NCBI GenBank assembly: GCA_022702705.1
Contig: CM040421.1
Location: 69,682,121-69,746,120, forward strand
Origin: Papilionanthe hookeriana x Papilionanthe teres
Taxonomy: Eukaryota > Streptophyta > Magnoliopsida > Asparagales > Orchidaceae
Length of the DNA: 64,000 nt
Reading direction: 5' to 3'
This document shows, piece by piece, positions 46,201 to 57,835 of this stretch. The notes beneath the pieces were generated by a model. That model saw nothing but the letters and a program-made list of their open reading frames with translations. It was not told the DNA's origin and ran no database searches. Position numbers and translations under genes: made by a program. How positions within the stretch are numbered: the stretch's first letter is position 1; every line of letters starts with the position of its first letter.

Positions 46201-47400
46201 TGTCTTATCCCTCAATGGAATAACAAAATATATCCAAAATAAGTCCCCTCCCTGTGCGGGGTTTGATTCCACAAAGCATGTTGCATTAAGTCAAACATGG
46301 ATAAAGACAACAAACTCATAATGCTAAATAAATATGCATTCTTCATTAAGCATTTAAAAGAGAAGTACATGGTTTTTACAATATTGTATTTCTTCACGGA
46401 AATATCAGAATACATATTAGGAAAAACAAAAATAATAAAATAAGGCATGGTCGCTACGAGTTGGGTAACCAACTGCCTTCCGTGCCATTGATCGCCATTC
46501 TATTATCCCTCCCCTAGTACTACGATCATGAGGAGAAGATGGTGATGCTTTCTCCCACCTCTATGCCATTGAGCCAACATATCCTGCTGTAGCTCAAGGA
46601 AGCTAAGCCAGTTCACAATAGAATCCACCTACTCTAAGAGAGAGTGTCCATCTTCTAGTTAAGATCGGCAACATACTCCTTTAGTATGTAAATGTGTTGG
46701 GATAGAGGGATGCTACGGAATGTTGTAGTGTGATTGAGCTGGGCATTTACTCTTAAGCTCCTTTGGGGGCTACCGACTCCTTGCAAGGAACATATGCCAG
46801 AATCAGTTGTCTTATCTTTCGAATCGCTCTTTGGAGACATAGGGGGTAGCAAAATGAAGTTCCGGTTCTCATTGGGCGAGCATACTATGTAATGGTAATT
46901 TTGGAATTCAAATATATTAAAGAAGAGAAAGCAACAGAGGTTCGCTATGAGAAGTTCGGCGTATGAAAACAACTACTCCTTGTCTCTATTTATAGAAAAA
47001 TCAGGCTTCGCTGTGCCGAGCATGTTGTCATGGCGCTAAACTTGGATAATGAATTCTCCTTGCGGTAACCATAAATATTTTGGTGGGGCACCACCGTGGT
47101 AGATCTGGGGACAAGGAGCCTGATTGGGTCATTAACGGTCGCTTTTAATCAGATTGAATACATGTCGCGGTGCCAGGCCTGGTGCCCCACTGCTATAAAT
47201 GGTAGTGGTTCATTTTTAGGTTTGAATCCCAACATATGCAAGGTCGCAACACTGGCTTTGGAGTCGCGATGGAACTGCATTTAATGATTATGAGTAGCTG
47301 GCTATGCAAGCCCACGCCAAGGAAATTTTGGGACAACGTAAAGGCCTTGAAATAATTAGTAACTTAGGTAGCATTTGGGACAGCTTATTGAGGGGCGGAT
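43221..47400. other. Intergenic sequence, nothing recognised
   Basis: About 4.2 kb of moderately AT-rich sequence with only short, unconvincing frames on both strands. No protein domain, tRNA, terminal repeat pair or long tandem repeat was seen. It may contain old element remnants. The segment 45720-46270 has a patchy higher GC content and repeated GGGCACCATAGCATTAG phrases (45902-45970). Confidence 0.5.
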
Positions 47401-47499
47401 ACCGCCACCGCCCGTTTGAATATCACGATTTGATTCTCGCTTAATAGAACCACCGAACCGCGCTGCCTATTATTTCACTCGAAGCGGAAAGCGGAGCGG

Positions 47500-47776
47500 G
47501 GGGAGCTTATAGCGCGGCTTACAGGAATTTTCCACGGGAGCCCTTTTCTCTCGTCACCACCGCTCGAACAACATCAGGAGATCGAGCAGCACCTCCCGTC
47601 GAGCACACCCGATCTCCCTTTCCTTCGGTAGATCTGCTGCTTCCGCGTGACCTAGCCCAGCCTCTCCCCCTCCCCGTCGAGCAGCATCTCCGCGACTCAT
47701 CCTTCGGCTGGATCGGCGAGATCGAGTAGATCGATCAATTTTTCCGCGATTTCTGGGCTCTGCCGGCATTTTCAGG
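47500..47776 (+). other. Possible 5' exon of an unannotated transcript
   Basis: GC-rich, pyrimidine-rich sequence resembling a plant 5' untranslated exon (CTCGTCACCACCGC, CCTCTCCCCCTCCCC), ending in CATTTTCAG/GTGAGTTATC, a strong donor-like site at 47776. AT-rich sequence follows, as an intron would. No matching coding exons were found to 49 kb. The 77-codon minus-strand frame here is probably a composition artefact. Confidence 0.3.
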
Positions 47777-47789
47777 TGAGTTATCAATA

Positions 47790-49036
47790 TTTTGGTGGTC
47801 TACTCCATTTTCCGCTCGAACAACATTTGGTGTTGTATTTTTCTTTAAAAGAATGATTCATCTTGACAAGTTACAAGCTCTTTCAGCCAATCCATCCACA
47901 GATCTCGAATATTAATTCTCGTGTGCAGGCGGCTTCTACCTATTCATTCAGCTTTTTCTTACGTTATCGTTCTATGAGTTATAATATATGTCCCCTAATT
48001 ATTAATCATTAATGGTGACGTTCAACAGTCGAAGGCGTTAAAAAGCCTTTGGTTAATGCGTGAAAGAATCATTTTCTTCTATTCCATTCACCTACTGGAA
48101 GTCTATAGGATTGTTGGAACCATGATTGACCCATAATCAGCTCATTAATACAGCACAAAGTTAAAAAAACATTTAATAACTTTTTTTTTTTTTGTAGAAA
48201 TAGTATGTATTGTACATAGTCTGAGATCGCAAGTTATGACAAATGAAAGATAAGAAAATTTCATTCAAAACTCTTTCTAGAGAAATTCAAGAATGATGCC
48301 ATCAAGAAGAAAGTGCTTATTGTAGTTAACTAGAATAAACTACTAGAGTTAGTGAATCAATCAAATTTAACCCTTTCATTGATGACCTTATGGAAGGGAA
48401 ACGAGGTGAATATGATACTTCATTCTAATGAATATGAGAAATAATTTACTTTATGCATCTACATGAAGTAGGAAGTGGTACAAGGCATCTGGACTAGGGC
48501 AGATAGAAGAATCTTATTTTTTTGAACCTAATTAGCAAATCAAATCTCAATAAAATACTCCCTTCTTTTAAACAAATAAAATACTCATAAATTTATATAT
48601 TTATCATATAAAAGAATATGTTGGAAAGTTGACTTACTAAAGTTACGATAAAAATTATCGGATCCCTTGTTTGCACAAGTCATTATAGATTTCCTTATAA
48701 AAATTTAACCTAAAAGAAGTGCTTAAAAAGTTTTACTGATCGTTAGTGTTAAATTTACTTCGATTAATTTAAAGCTATCTTTTTTTCTGTTAGAAGAGAA
48801 AACAATGTTCAAAAGTTAAAAAGAGAATAAATGGTTATTATATTCGACTCAAAAAGACTTCCACATATGCTCTGCATAGCAACAAAAGACAACCTAAAAT
48901 AGACAAAAACTTATAAGCCACGAACTAAACTTTTCATAAAATCATAATGCAAATCCCATGAAAAGGAGCTAAGATCACACTAATAGCTAACCAAAACTTA
49001 TGAGCCTCTCTAATTCGCCAAAACCCTAACAAACAC
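47790..49036. other. Intergenic sequence
   Basis: AT-rich, no supported gene. A poly-T run lies at 48181-48194. Presumed 3' flank of the calmodulin-like gene. Confidence 0.5.
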
Positions 49037-49588
49037 CTAACTCATCATCCTCTGAAACTCATGATAGTCAAGTACACCATTTCCATCAAGGTCATAAACC
49101 CTAATCATGGCAGCACACTCCTCCTCCGTTCTCTTCTCCCCAAGCCTTCCCAAAACCCTCTTCAACCCATTCGGTGTGATGCATCCTGCCCCGTCGTCCC
49201 CTTCAAACATCTTGAAAGCTTGCCGAAGATCTTCTTCGTAGTCCCGTTCGGCTATGTTTCGCCGCTGACCACCTCCTACAAGGCGGACAAATTCATCATA
49301 GTCGATGAGGCCGTCATCATCCGTTTCAAGATCTTGGACGAGCACAGCGGCCTCGTCTGTCGAGAGACGGCCACCAGCCCATGCTAAGAAGGATTGCAGC
49401 TCTTCACTAGAAATGCGTCCATCGCCATCAGAGTCAAACCGACGAAACATTTCCCGAAAGCAGTCTTGGGATTGCTCTACGGCCGGTGCTGGCTTCTTTG
49501 GCCAACGCAAGCGGTGGAGGCTTAGTTTCATGAGGGCTTTGCTGGGAAACCACCTTGAGTGATTCTTTGCAGGGCTTAGGTTAGCCAT
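49037..49588 (-). CDS. Calmodulin-like EF-hand calcium sensor (CML)
   Basis: An intact, intronless 183-residue protein, the only clearly functional host gene here. It has a basic N-terminal extension of about 40 residues, then four EF-hand positions. EF1 loop 52-63 (DSDGDGRISSEE) and EF4 loop 166-177 (DLDGNGVLDYHE) are canonical. EF2 loop 88-99 (ETDDDGLIDYDE) starts with Glu instead of Asp. EF3 loop 130-141 (GDDGAGCITPNG) lacks the final Glu and is probably non-binding. This plan fits plant calmodulin-like proteins of the CML30/31/41 kind, cytosolic or plastid/plasmodesmal calcium sensors; the exact member cannot be fixed. The ATG at 49588 is chosen because a TATA box lies about 93 bases upstream and no earlier in-frame ATG fits. 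Confidence 0.92.
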   Translation of the reverse strand: MANLSPAKNHSRWFPSKALMKLSLHRLRWPKKPAPAVEQSQDCFREMFRRFDSDGDGRISSEELQSFLAWAGGRLSTDEAAVLVQDLETDDDGLIDYDEFVRLVGGGQRRNIAERDYEEDLRQAFKMFEGDDGAGCITPNGLKRVLGRLGEKRTEEECAAMIRVYDLDGNGVLDYHEFQRMMS

Positions 49589-49680
49589 AGCGTGGAGGAG
49601 GAGAGAAAAAGTGAGTGCGAGAAGCTGGAAGCTAGCTGTTGAAAGATGGTGTATTGAGAGAAGATGAAATGGGTGCTTCG

Positions 49681-49689
49681 GTTTATATA
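49681..49689 (-). promoter_or_regulatory. TATA box of the CML gene
   Basis: TATATAAAC on the minus strand, about 93 bases upstream of the start codon. It is followed by a CT-rich leader (TTTCATCTTCTCTC), typical of plant promoters. Confidence 0.65.
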
Positions 49690-49699
49690 ATTGCTGAAT

Positions 49700-50519
49700 G
49701 TTACAAGTGGAAAGCAGATAAGAGAAGGAGAAGGTGCAAGGATGTTACATTGCAGGAAAGTGCATTGTAGTTTCGCAGCATGCATGGCAGTACGAGCACC
49801 TGAGCAAAAAGTTGCAGAGGAAATAATGCTACTTTAACGTAGCAATGGGTTTTAAAATTCTCTTGCAATTTTGATTTTGATCTCATCTTAAATGGTCTCA
49901 GTCTTGCAGATAATCTATCACAAGTAAATTTATCGTACTTTGCCCTGGAAGAAACAGAGTAGAAAGGGAGAGGGGAGGGGGATTGAGAGTTGGGAGAACG
50001 ATTTTTATGCTTTGGAAGGTAAGTAAAAGGGAGGATAGGATGCTGCTTCCGACGAAGAAGCTTTTGGTTATAGAAGGAAACAAATAGTGGTGCAAAAGAT
50101 CGTAATTTGGGGTTGTGGGACTTATTTGGAGGCTTTGAGGAAAGATTGGGCGTTCCTTCCAGCCAAGGGAGCTTTTCAGTCAGGCAATAGGAGCCACGAG
50201 AGAAGAATTTTTTAATGGAAAAAATAAAATATTTAATTATATAATCAAGATTGCTTTTTTTTATGGATGGAAGTAAAATTTATGTAATGGTTTTTACTAT
50301 TTCTTCACAAAGCAAGGTCCTCATTAATTTTTCACTTGTAGTTAGTGTTTGAGTGTTTAAAGTAAGAAAATATATTTTTGAACAATGATTAAACTTTAAA
50401 AAAATTATTTTTTTATCTGTTATCAAAGGAATACTATTAATTTAAACTCTAGAAATTCTCTCAAATATTACAATTTTACATGTCAATTGAATAAAGTTTT
50501 AAAATATTATTTGGAAACA
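49700..50519. other. CML upstream region
   Basis: No supported gene. A/T-rich with a GA-rich stretch at 49950-50010. Presumed promoter-proximal sequence of the CML gene. Confidence 0.4.
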
Positions 50520-50716
50520 TTCAAATGAGCCTAAGGGTTCCGTTTGAGGCAACGGTGCGGCAGTAGCTTTCTAGCTGTGGTCTGACATCATTTAAAAAAA
50601 AATTTATAATAGCCATCACAACCTTTTGCAACATCAGATTATTCTTCAGCAGTTTCACAGATACTTTTTCATAAGTTGCAGCTGCCCCAAACATATCCTA
50701 TGAGTGCAATTCAAAT
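50520..50716. mobile_element. MITE-like inverted-repeat element
   Basis: Left end ATTCAAATGAGC, then GTTTGAGGCAACGGTGCGGC. The right end read in complement gives ATTTGAATTGCACTCATAGG, then GTTTGGGGCAGCTGCAAC, so about 35 bases are imperfectly inverted. The core of about 130 bp has no ORF. A 26-bp direct repeat (CATATCCTATGAGTGCAATT...) at 50692 and 50721 overlaps the right end. Superfamily not assignable; no clear target duplication. Confidence 0.45.
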
Positions 50717-50749
50717 AGAACATATCCTATGAGTGCAATTCAAATATAA

Positions 50750-51680
50750 GTGACTCGCATGCTTAGATTTTGGCTGGAAAGAAAAAGTGAAATTTATAAA
50801 TGCTTTGTTGGAGCATTTTTATTGGCCGAAATAAATAAATAAGTGAATCTGTTTATCCATTTAGTACCTGAAGCACCTTCATTCAATATTTACACTATTA
50901 TTGAAAAAAGGATGACTCAATTAGCTGAGAACTAAATAAGAATCAAATTATTTATCTTCCATTAATTTTTTATTTTATTATGAAACCCAATTTTATTCAC
51001 ATGTTTGACAATATTAAATGACTATTTTTCTGCCTTTTTAGAGAACAATAATGTTTCAAATTTTACTTACAAGTTACAATCTCACAAAAAATTATTAAAA
51101 TTTCACATTTTAATGCCTCACAATTAAAAATCCATCAATAAAAGTAGCTTAAACAATAAAGATGTAACTGTTTATATATTTTAAGTATTTTGTATGGCAT
51201 TGTATAAGAAAATACAATTATCATTACATGATTATAGCAAAATTATTAAAAATAGATATCAATAATTAAGTCTTTTATTGACTTTTCCATCACATAATAT
51301 TCAAGAACATTTAGATTTTGGTTCATATTCCATCTAAGTTACTCGACTAGTAAAACTGAGAATCAACTCATGTCGATTTTCTAGTTATTTTTTTTCACTC
51401 TTCTTAACTCAAAATAATTTGATTCTCTTTTTTCAATAATTAAATTAATTTTATGACATATCGAGCTGATTTAGAAGAACATGAATAAACACAACACATT
51501 ATATTAATGCATGCATTAACACCCGTACAGAAAGGCAAATGGTCGTGCACATGAAAAATAAGGAGGATTCAAGAAAGCCTCCCACACTTAAAAGCTACCT
51601 AAAATTTATATTTTATTATATAATTTTAAATCTCTTCCCAAATTATTTAATTATTTATACGGATATTATCGCTATAAAAA
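50750..51680. other. AT-rich intergenic sequence
   Basis: About 930 bp, very AT-rich, with no ORF, tandem repeat or terminal repeat pair that I can support. Confidence 0.5.
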
Positions 51681-52030
51681 AAAGACACTAAAACCGACGA
51701 CTCTTTTGCACGTAGGAAAATTTTTTCGAAGTACCAACAATTTTGCGACTATTTTTTATCTTGACTATTTGAGATGGATAACTACAACATATATCACAGC
51801 TTATTAACAATATTTAGTTTTCCGACTGTTTTTAATTATAACCGACGGAATAACCTGTCGGTTATAAGAAAATATTGACTGACGGGTATAGCTCATTGGT
51901 AATCTTCAAACCTGCCATCCGACAGAGGTTTAACCTACGTATTTTATTATTAAGTGACGGGAATGACCGTCGGTAATACTTTTAGTAACCCATGCAATAA
52001 AAGTCATTGATAGGCTCTCGGAATTAATCC
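51680..52030. repeat. CCGACGG-type dispersed inverted motifs
   Basis: ACCGACGGAATAACCTGTCGG at 51840, and further ACCGACGA, GACTGACGGG, AAGTGACGGG and GACCGTCGGTAA motifs in both orientations. This resembles the subterminal motif style of some plant DNA transposons. Weak evidence; no ends identified. Confidence 0.3.
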
Positions 52031-52333
52031 TTAATCCTGCCCGAAATCACCTCCCTCCCAGTTTTGCCCTAATCCTTCCAGCCCTCGTCTTCTCCCTTGC
52101 CTCTCCACAAAAGCCTCGCATGTCTCTCTCACATGTCCCTCTTTGTTTCGTCCAAATCCATTGCCTTCGTCTGAAACCTTTAAGATGTAGTCGAAATAGG
52201 AGCTGGCTGGGAACGCAGCGGTAGGATCGTGGCTTACAGTGATCGAAAACTCCCATTTTTCTCCTCCTTCGGCTCCTCTGCTACTTGAAATGACCGAGGA
52301 AGGTAACTTGCTATCTTCATTTTTTTTTTTCAT
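52031..52333 (-). CDS. Hypothetical 100-residue ORF, doubtful
   Basis: The frame has a central VSHDPTAAFPASSYFDYILKV segment, then charged, Gly-rich sequence. I recognise no domain. The opposite strand reads like a C-rich leader ending in a donor-like GAGGAAG/GTAACTTG at 52303, so the frame may simply be the complement of an untranslated exon of an old transposon gene. Confidence 0.2.
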   Translation of the reverse strand: MKKKNEDSKLPSSVISSSRGAEGGEKWEFSITVSHDPTAAFPASSYFDYILKVSDEGNGFGRNKEGHVRETCEAFVERQGRRRGLEGLGQNWEGGDFGQD

Positions 52334-53170
52334 TTGCTTTGAAGAATGTATTTAGGGTTTAGCAACTAAGAGGTTTTTCCTATTTCGGTTGGATTACATC
52401 TAATGTTATAAATTTTTCTCTTCATTAATCGCTCGAAGATTGAATCAAATTTTGGATCAAAGTGAGATCATATCAAAATAAATGAGTCGAGCTACGAGTT
52501 AAAATTTGGATCAAATTTTTCTCGAGCAGACCCCAGGTCGGCTTGAAATAAGATCATTAACAACATATGAATGTGAATTTAACGAATTTAGCTCGAAGGT
52601 CATTAATTGCTCAAAAAAATTAATTCAAATTTTGGCAGAAATCGAGATTGGATTGAAATAAATGAGCCGAACTACGAGCCAAAATTTTGGATCGAATTTT
52701 TTTTAACCGATTTTGAGCTGACCCTAGCTCGACTCGAAATCAGATCGTTAACATTCCTAATTACATCGAGAATCAGCTTTAAGCACATAAAGTTTTTGCT
52801 TTATTTATGGATGCTCTTACTAGATATTTATAGGAGAATGCACCTTTGTGTATTCTTTTTGTTGGTGATATCCTTCTTGTGGATAAGAATGGAGAAATAG
52901 TTTAAGAAAAACTTAAATTATGGAGAACGATATTAGAGTCTAAAGTCCTTCGTTTGAGTAGATCTAGAACTGAATACTTGAAATATAATTTTAGTAGTAG
53001 TTACTCTATTAACAAAGTTGTAATTACAGGTGATCAAATCATTTAAAAGGTGTGAACGTTTTAGATATCTTGGGTCTCTTATTCAAAGTAATGGTGCTAT
53101 AGATGAGAATGTGATTAATAAGTAGATTTTAAGTTGGTTGGTTGAAACCTACATCATCTTGGCTTGAAGT
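52334..53170. other. Intergenic sequence
   Basis: No supported gene. Contains a diverged direct repeat of about 200 bp (around 52440-52560 and 52600-52750) with shared phrases AAATGAGTCGAGCTACGAG and TTTTGGATCGAATTTTT. Confidence 0.4.
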
Positions 53171-53256
53171 CAGATTGTTTAAAATCTTAGTATGTTAGTT
53201 CTGTTGAATATCATTAAACAACTGAATATTGACTCATAATTGATTGAGGTGTCTCC

Positions 53257-53446
53257 CTCTAATACAGTATGCCACTGTAGCTACACCAACATGTTCTCGG
53301 ATATATTTGTTTTTATATTTTATCTACAAGTGAAAATTCAATCGTAAATCCCATACGAATCTCTGGCTTTAAAATTGTAGATAAAATGTGAGAGAAATAT
53401 ACTCAAGAATCAGTTGGTGTAGCTATGGTGATAAATAAGATTAGAG
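53257..53446. repeat. Inverted-repeat unit 1 (CTCTAAT...ATTAGAG)
   Basis: 190 bp. Left arm CTCTAATAC, then CCACTGTAGCTACACCAAC. Right arm, in complement, CTCTAATCTT, then CCATAGCTACACCAAC. Same arms as the units at 53627 and 54349. Confidence 0.6.
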
Positions 53447-53626
53447 ATAAAATATTGATAAATATTCATCTCAGTAGGCTTTTAACATTCTGATTTTGAG
53501 CTTAACTGTTGTCAACTCTAAATAAATCTGAGTCGAAATTAAAATCAATCAATTCTCGAATGGTAATTGTTTCTTCGTATTGAGAAAAAGTTATTCTGAT
53601 GGTTTGTTTAGATTTTATGATGTCCC

Positions 53627-54247
53627 TTTCTAATATTTCCTACAACTGTAGTTACTCCAACTCTATCACAAGCATATTTGTTTGGTAGTTTCTTTCCAAT
53701 TATAAAACCAATCATAGAACTAAACATGCTTGTCGCTACAGCTCCGTACGCGGCTGACTAAAAACCTGAAAATTTGTTCTTAGAAGAAAATATTTCATAA
53801 AAAGTATGAGTTTTCACTTCATCCTCCAGTGCAAAGTCAAATTTTCACTGCTAGAATAGAAATATTTTTCGAAATCTAATTTGCCAGTTCACATATAGAA
53901 ATTCAGATCAAAATTTAAATTTCATTGCCTCAATTCCCATTTTAGCAATGCAAATTTAATTTCGAAGTGAATTTTCATTTTGGAACTGACAACTTAGCTC
54001 TGATGTGAATTTTTATTATGGTTGTGGAAATTAGACTTCACACTCGATGATGTAATGAAAACTCTTACATATTATGAAATATCTCCATCTAAGGACATAT
54101 TTCCAGGTTTGCAGTCAATCGCGTATAGGGTTTGTGACGATGAGTATGCTTAGTGCTATGATTGGCTTTCCATTTGGAAAATAAAATGCGAAAGAAATAA
54201 ACTCGTGCAAAGTTTGGTGTAGCTATTGTGACAGAAAATATTAGATT
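53627..54247. repeat. Inverted-repeat unit 2
   Basis: About 620 bp. Left arm TTTCTAATATTT, then CAACTGTAGTTACTCCAAC. Right arm, in complement, AATCTAATATTTTCTGTCAC, then AATAGCTACACCAAAC. The larger interior has no ORF. Confidence 0.5.
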
Positions 54248-54348
54248 TGAATCTACTACAAGTCAAATCTTTTGATATTTTAGTAATGTTAGTTCCATCG
54301 AAGATCATTATTGGTCAAACATTGATCTCAATCCATTAAGCTGACTCC

Positions 54349-54625
54349 CTCTAATATTGTATGCCACTATAGCTACACTAGTCTACGTACATATTTATTT
54401 CTTCCATATTTTTGTCTCCGAGTGAAGAGCCAATCATAAATCTAAGCATCCTCATCACCTCAATGTTTAACTAGACTCTTAAAACATCATTTGAAAGTGG
54501 TCTAGTAAGAGTTTTTGAGATGAGAATACTTAGATGGATAAGCAGCTTTATATTTTTAGAGAAAATGTGAAATAATTATACCCGTGAAAGGGTTGTTGTA
54601 GCTACAGTGACAGCCAAGATTAGAG
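54349..54625. repeat. Inverted-repeat unit 3
   Basis: 277 bp. Left arm CTCTAATATTG, then CCACTATAGCTACACTAG. Right arm, in complement, CTCTAATCTTGGCTGTCAC, then GTAGCTACAACAAC. The left flank of this unit resembles the left flank of unit 1 (about 1092 bp away), so units 1-3 may be a tandem duplication, or subterminal repeats of the CACTA element that follows. Confidence 0.55.
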
Positions 54626-54888
54626 AAAAATATGGATAAATATTGGTCAATAATCATTCTTCGACAGTCACATCCTCAGCAGGCTGTTTACTTTCTAACT
54701 TCAAACTATTTAAAATGTTCACTCCTTTTAAAATGCATTGATTATTGTCAAGTTTCCTCGTCTTTTGTTACTAAACGACCAGTAGATCTACTAAAATAAA
54801 TAAATACAATGTATTCAGCTGAATGCATTTTATAATGTGTTTATTATTCTTATGTTTGAAGGTGCACATGGATATTCATAATTGAGAT

Positions 54889-56310
54889 TGTGGATGTACA
54901 ACAGACTTTATTCAGATAGAAAAGGGATCGCCAAGAGTTCTTAAACAGTGTCAAAGAATTTGTGGCAGTTTTTTCTCAACTACTAGTTTACCTATCTAAG
55001 GGTAGGTATCCATGTTCAAAACACAGAAATCAAGCACACTTAACACCTGACGAAGTGAAATATGATCTACCTCATTGGGGATTTTAGACAGATTACTGGA
55101 TTTGGACTTCATGTGGAGATGTTGATACTACCACATTTAACACCGCTCCTTCCACAAGTTATGATCCTCCACTTGAATTTGACTCAAACAGATTTGAAGA
55201 AATGATCTTTGATGGAACAAGATATCATTATATGAGGCAAGTACAACAAGAAGAGCACCAATTCCCAAGGCTTGGACATTTTATGATTTATTGAAAGCTG
55301 CTCAAAGGCCACTAGGGGGTGGTTGCACGTCTCATTTTGAGTTATATGTAGCTCCTAGAATGCTAAAAATCAAAGTAGTGTACAACATGCCCTGATATTG
55401 CTTTAATCAGTTTGCAGGCTTGTTGAAAGAAATTAATCCAATAAAAAATTTAGTCCCTGAAGATTTATACAGAACGAAAAAGTTGGTCTCCAAGTTAGAG
55501 CTTAGTGTAGAGGAGATTGATTGTTGTTTCAACAGATGTATGCTATACCACAAGAGTAGTGTGATGGAGACTTAGTGTAGATTTTGTAATTCTTCTATAT
55601 TCAAACCCCATAGCAGAAAAAGTAAAGAGGTAGAAGGAAGTTCTGTTCAAGCGACTCATTTATCTACCACTTATTCTACGTCTACAGAGGCTATACAATT
55701 CTATGTGTACTGCTCCACATATGACGTGACATCATAGTAGATCAAGAGAAAATAACTCAATGAGTCATCCAGCAGATGATTATCCTGAGTTTGTTGCAAA
55801 AGCATATAACATCCAAATAGGTTTATGCTTTGATGACTTCACACCGTACACTCAGACCGTATTGCTCACTCTTGTTGGCCGATGATTATTATGCCTTACA
55901 ATTTTCCACCTGAGATGTGTGTGACCCCTTTCTTCTTCCCGACACTGATTATACTTTGTCCCAGTAGCATTAAAGGGAGGAATGAAATATATTTTTAGCT
56001 GTTGATAGGTGAGCTGCAAAGTTTTTAGGAAATAGGTGTCATGACATATGACGTCTCCAGGAAACACAATTTCTTAATTAAAACAACAATAATGTGGATA
56101 ATAAGTAATTTTCTTACATAAGGAATGTTACCTGGGTGGAACATCGCGGAAAAGCTAGCTTGCCCATATTGCATGAAATTTCTAAGGCATCAACATTTCA
56201 ACATGACAGGAAGAATTCATGGTTCGACTGTTACTGTATGTTTCTAGATGCAGCCCTTCAAGAGGAACATGAATGCATTTAGAAGAAACAAATTTGAGAG
56301 ATTATCCCAC
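54889..56310 (+). pseudogene. CACTA (En/Spm) transposase remnant
   Basis: Readable plus-strand pieces in several frames match the order of a plant CACTA transposase. First is a transposase-associated N-terminal segment (EFLNSVKEF, LTPDEVKYDL, WIWTSCGD) at 54925-55130. Then come LKAAQRPLGGGCTSHFELYV and KNLVPEDLYRTKKLVSKLEL, SVEEIDCCFNRCMLYHKSS (55290-55560). Then the core, with HPADDYP, NIQIGLCFDDFTPY, and a GWN...KLACPYCMKFLRH segment followed by FKRNMNAFRRNKFER (55760-56300). Stops and frame changes are many, and the catalytic part is incomplete, so it is inactive. Neither end with a CACTA terminus was located. Confidence 0.75.
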
Positions 56311-57420
56311 CCCCAAGAATATATGGGGATGATATAATGCAGATTGTTTGTGACATTCCAAAGATTATTATATGCCATAACATTTCTTAACACCATTCAC
56401 TCAGATTTGGTGCCACTCATAACTGGACAACAAAGTCATTATTTTGGGATCTGCCTTATTAAAAAGATAACATGATCAGACACAATATGGATATCACATA
56501 TATAGAAAAAATATTCTCGTATAATATCTTCAACATTGTGATGGATGTTAACGAAAAAAATGAAAGATAACGTGAATATCAGACTTGATTTGAAAGAGAT
56601 AAGAAAAAGCAGGAGTAGGAGATCCAAGAACTGCTGTCGGCAAGCTCATTAAGCCCAAAGTAAATTTTCCCTCTCTGTCCTAGAGAAGAACAACTTGTGA
56701 GTAGCTCAAATTACTAAACTTCCTGAGTGGGTATGCTTCGAATTTGATCTGTTGTGTTGATGTGGGTGTTGGAAAATTTTTTGGAATGAAAAGTCAGGAC
56801 TGCTATATTTTTTTACAAAATTTGATACCAACCGCATTTGGATGTTTGTCGAGCAAAGTCCTTAATCCATTGATTGTAAATCAGTGTGTTTTTTAGGGAG
56901 CTATGTGCAACTCGTTTGATGTTTGATGGTGTACGCCAGCTAGAAGCAAACATTTTGTAACATTTTGCAAGCTCGAGAGAATATTTATGCATAGTTTCTT
57001 CGAATTGATGGAGCATCTCCCCATACACGAGGCATTAATTGGAGGTCCAGTACAGTACCGTTAAATGTATCTATTTGAGAGATAATTACATTGGACCTAG
57101 ATAGTTAGCCACTCATTTATAAAGAATATTAGCAATATTTATCGAGCAACATTTGTTTTTTTAGATTTTTGAATAAACTAAAAAAAAACTTTTTAGAATA
57201 AGACTCGATAAAAAGGATCGATATGTGAAGCAAATTTACTGCAAAAAACAACAACATTCTGCTCCTACTATTTCGTGGAAGAAGTGTACACGAAAGAGTC
57301 ATTGGGTTTGGTTCTACCATCAGCCATTTTTTGTTTTCCAGCATTTAAGTAAAGCATTGGAGAGGTGCACATCATGTTACCTAAATAATTAGTGTAAGTT
57401 TTTTTCTAAACCTATGAAAA
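56311..57420. other. Sequence downstream of the CACTA remnant
   Basis: No supported gene. Possibly further decayed transposon sequence (short frames at 56439-56627 and 56813-57028 on the minus strand, neither recognised). Confidence 0.4.
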
Positions 57421-57835
57421 TCATATGAAGATTTTCATTACTCTATCTGAACTTGTCCATCAAATATCTCAATAAATGTATAGCTTCCATAGTAGACTTG
57501 CCCAACATAAATCCATACTGATTATTAGAAATATTTGTATCACGTCGTAACATATATTCAATTACTCTCTCCCATAATTTTAATGTATGACTCATTAACT
57601 CAATTCATCTGTAATTTGCACACTCTTGTGCTTCCCCTTTTTTCTTAAAATGGGGAACCAAAATACTCTTCCTCTACTCCCTGACATCTTTTTGTTAAAT
57701 ACTATTAAGTAGTTTAGTAAACCAAGAAACTCTTAAATCTCCTAAATATTTTTATACTTCAATTTGGATATCATTAGGTCATACTGATTTTTCACCATTG
57801 GTTTTCTTTAAAGACTCTTCAAGTTATTTTTACTA
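57421..57835 (-). pseudogene. LINE reverse-transcriptase fragment
   Basis: On the minus strand the pieces EEYFGSPF, ELMSHTLKLWERVIEYMLRR, DTNISNNQYGFMLGKSTMEA and IH...L run in order across frame breaks. They match the central RT region of plant non-LTR (LINE) elements, from the 'ILVPIFKKKGD' zone to the 'GFMPGRST' zone. The catalytic [FY]ADD motif would lie further downstream and is not present. Non-functional. Confidence 0.7.

Noticed and set aside
47554..47787. 77-codon minus-strand Arg-rich ORF
   Set aside because: Complement of a pyrimidine-rich leader-like block; no recognisable domain and no homologue-like pattern.
51880..51945. tRNA-like or SINE-like A and B boxes (TAGCTCATTGG, GGTTTAACC)
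   Set aside because: The cloverleaf does not close, the B box is poor, and there is no tail or target duplication.
54889..56310. Functional CACTA transposase gene
   Set aside because: Domain order is right but frames change repeatedly and no complete catalytic part or terminal CACTA sequence was found.
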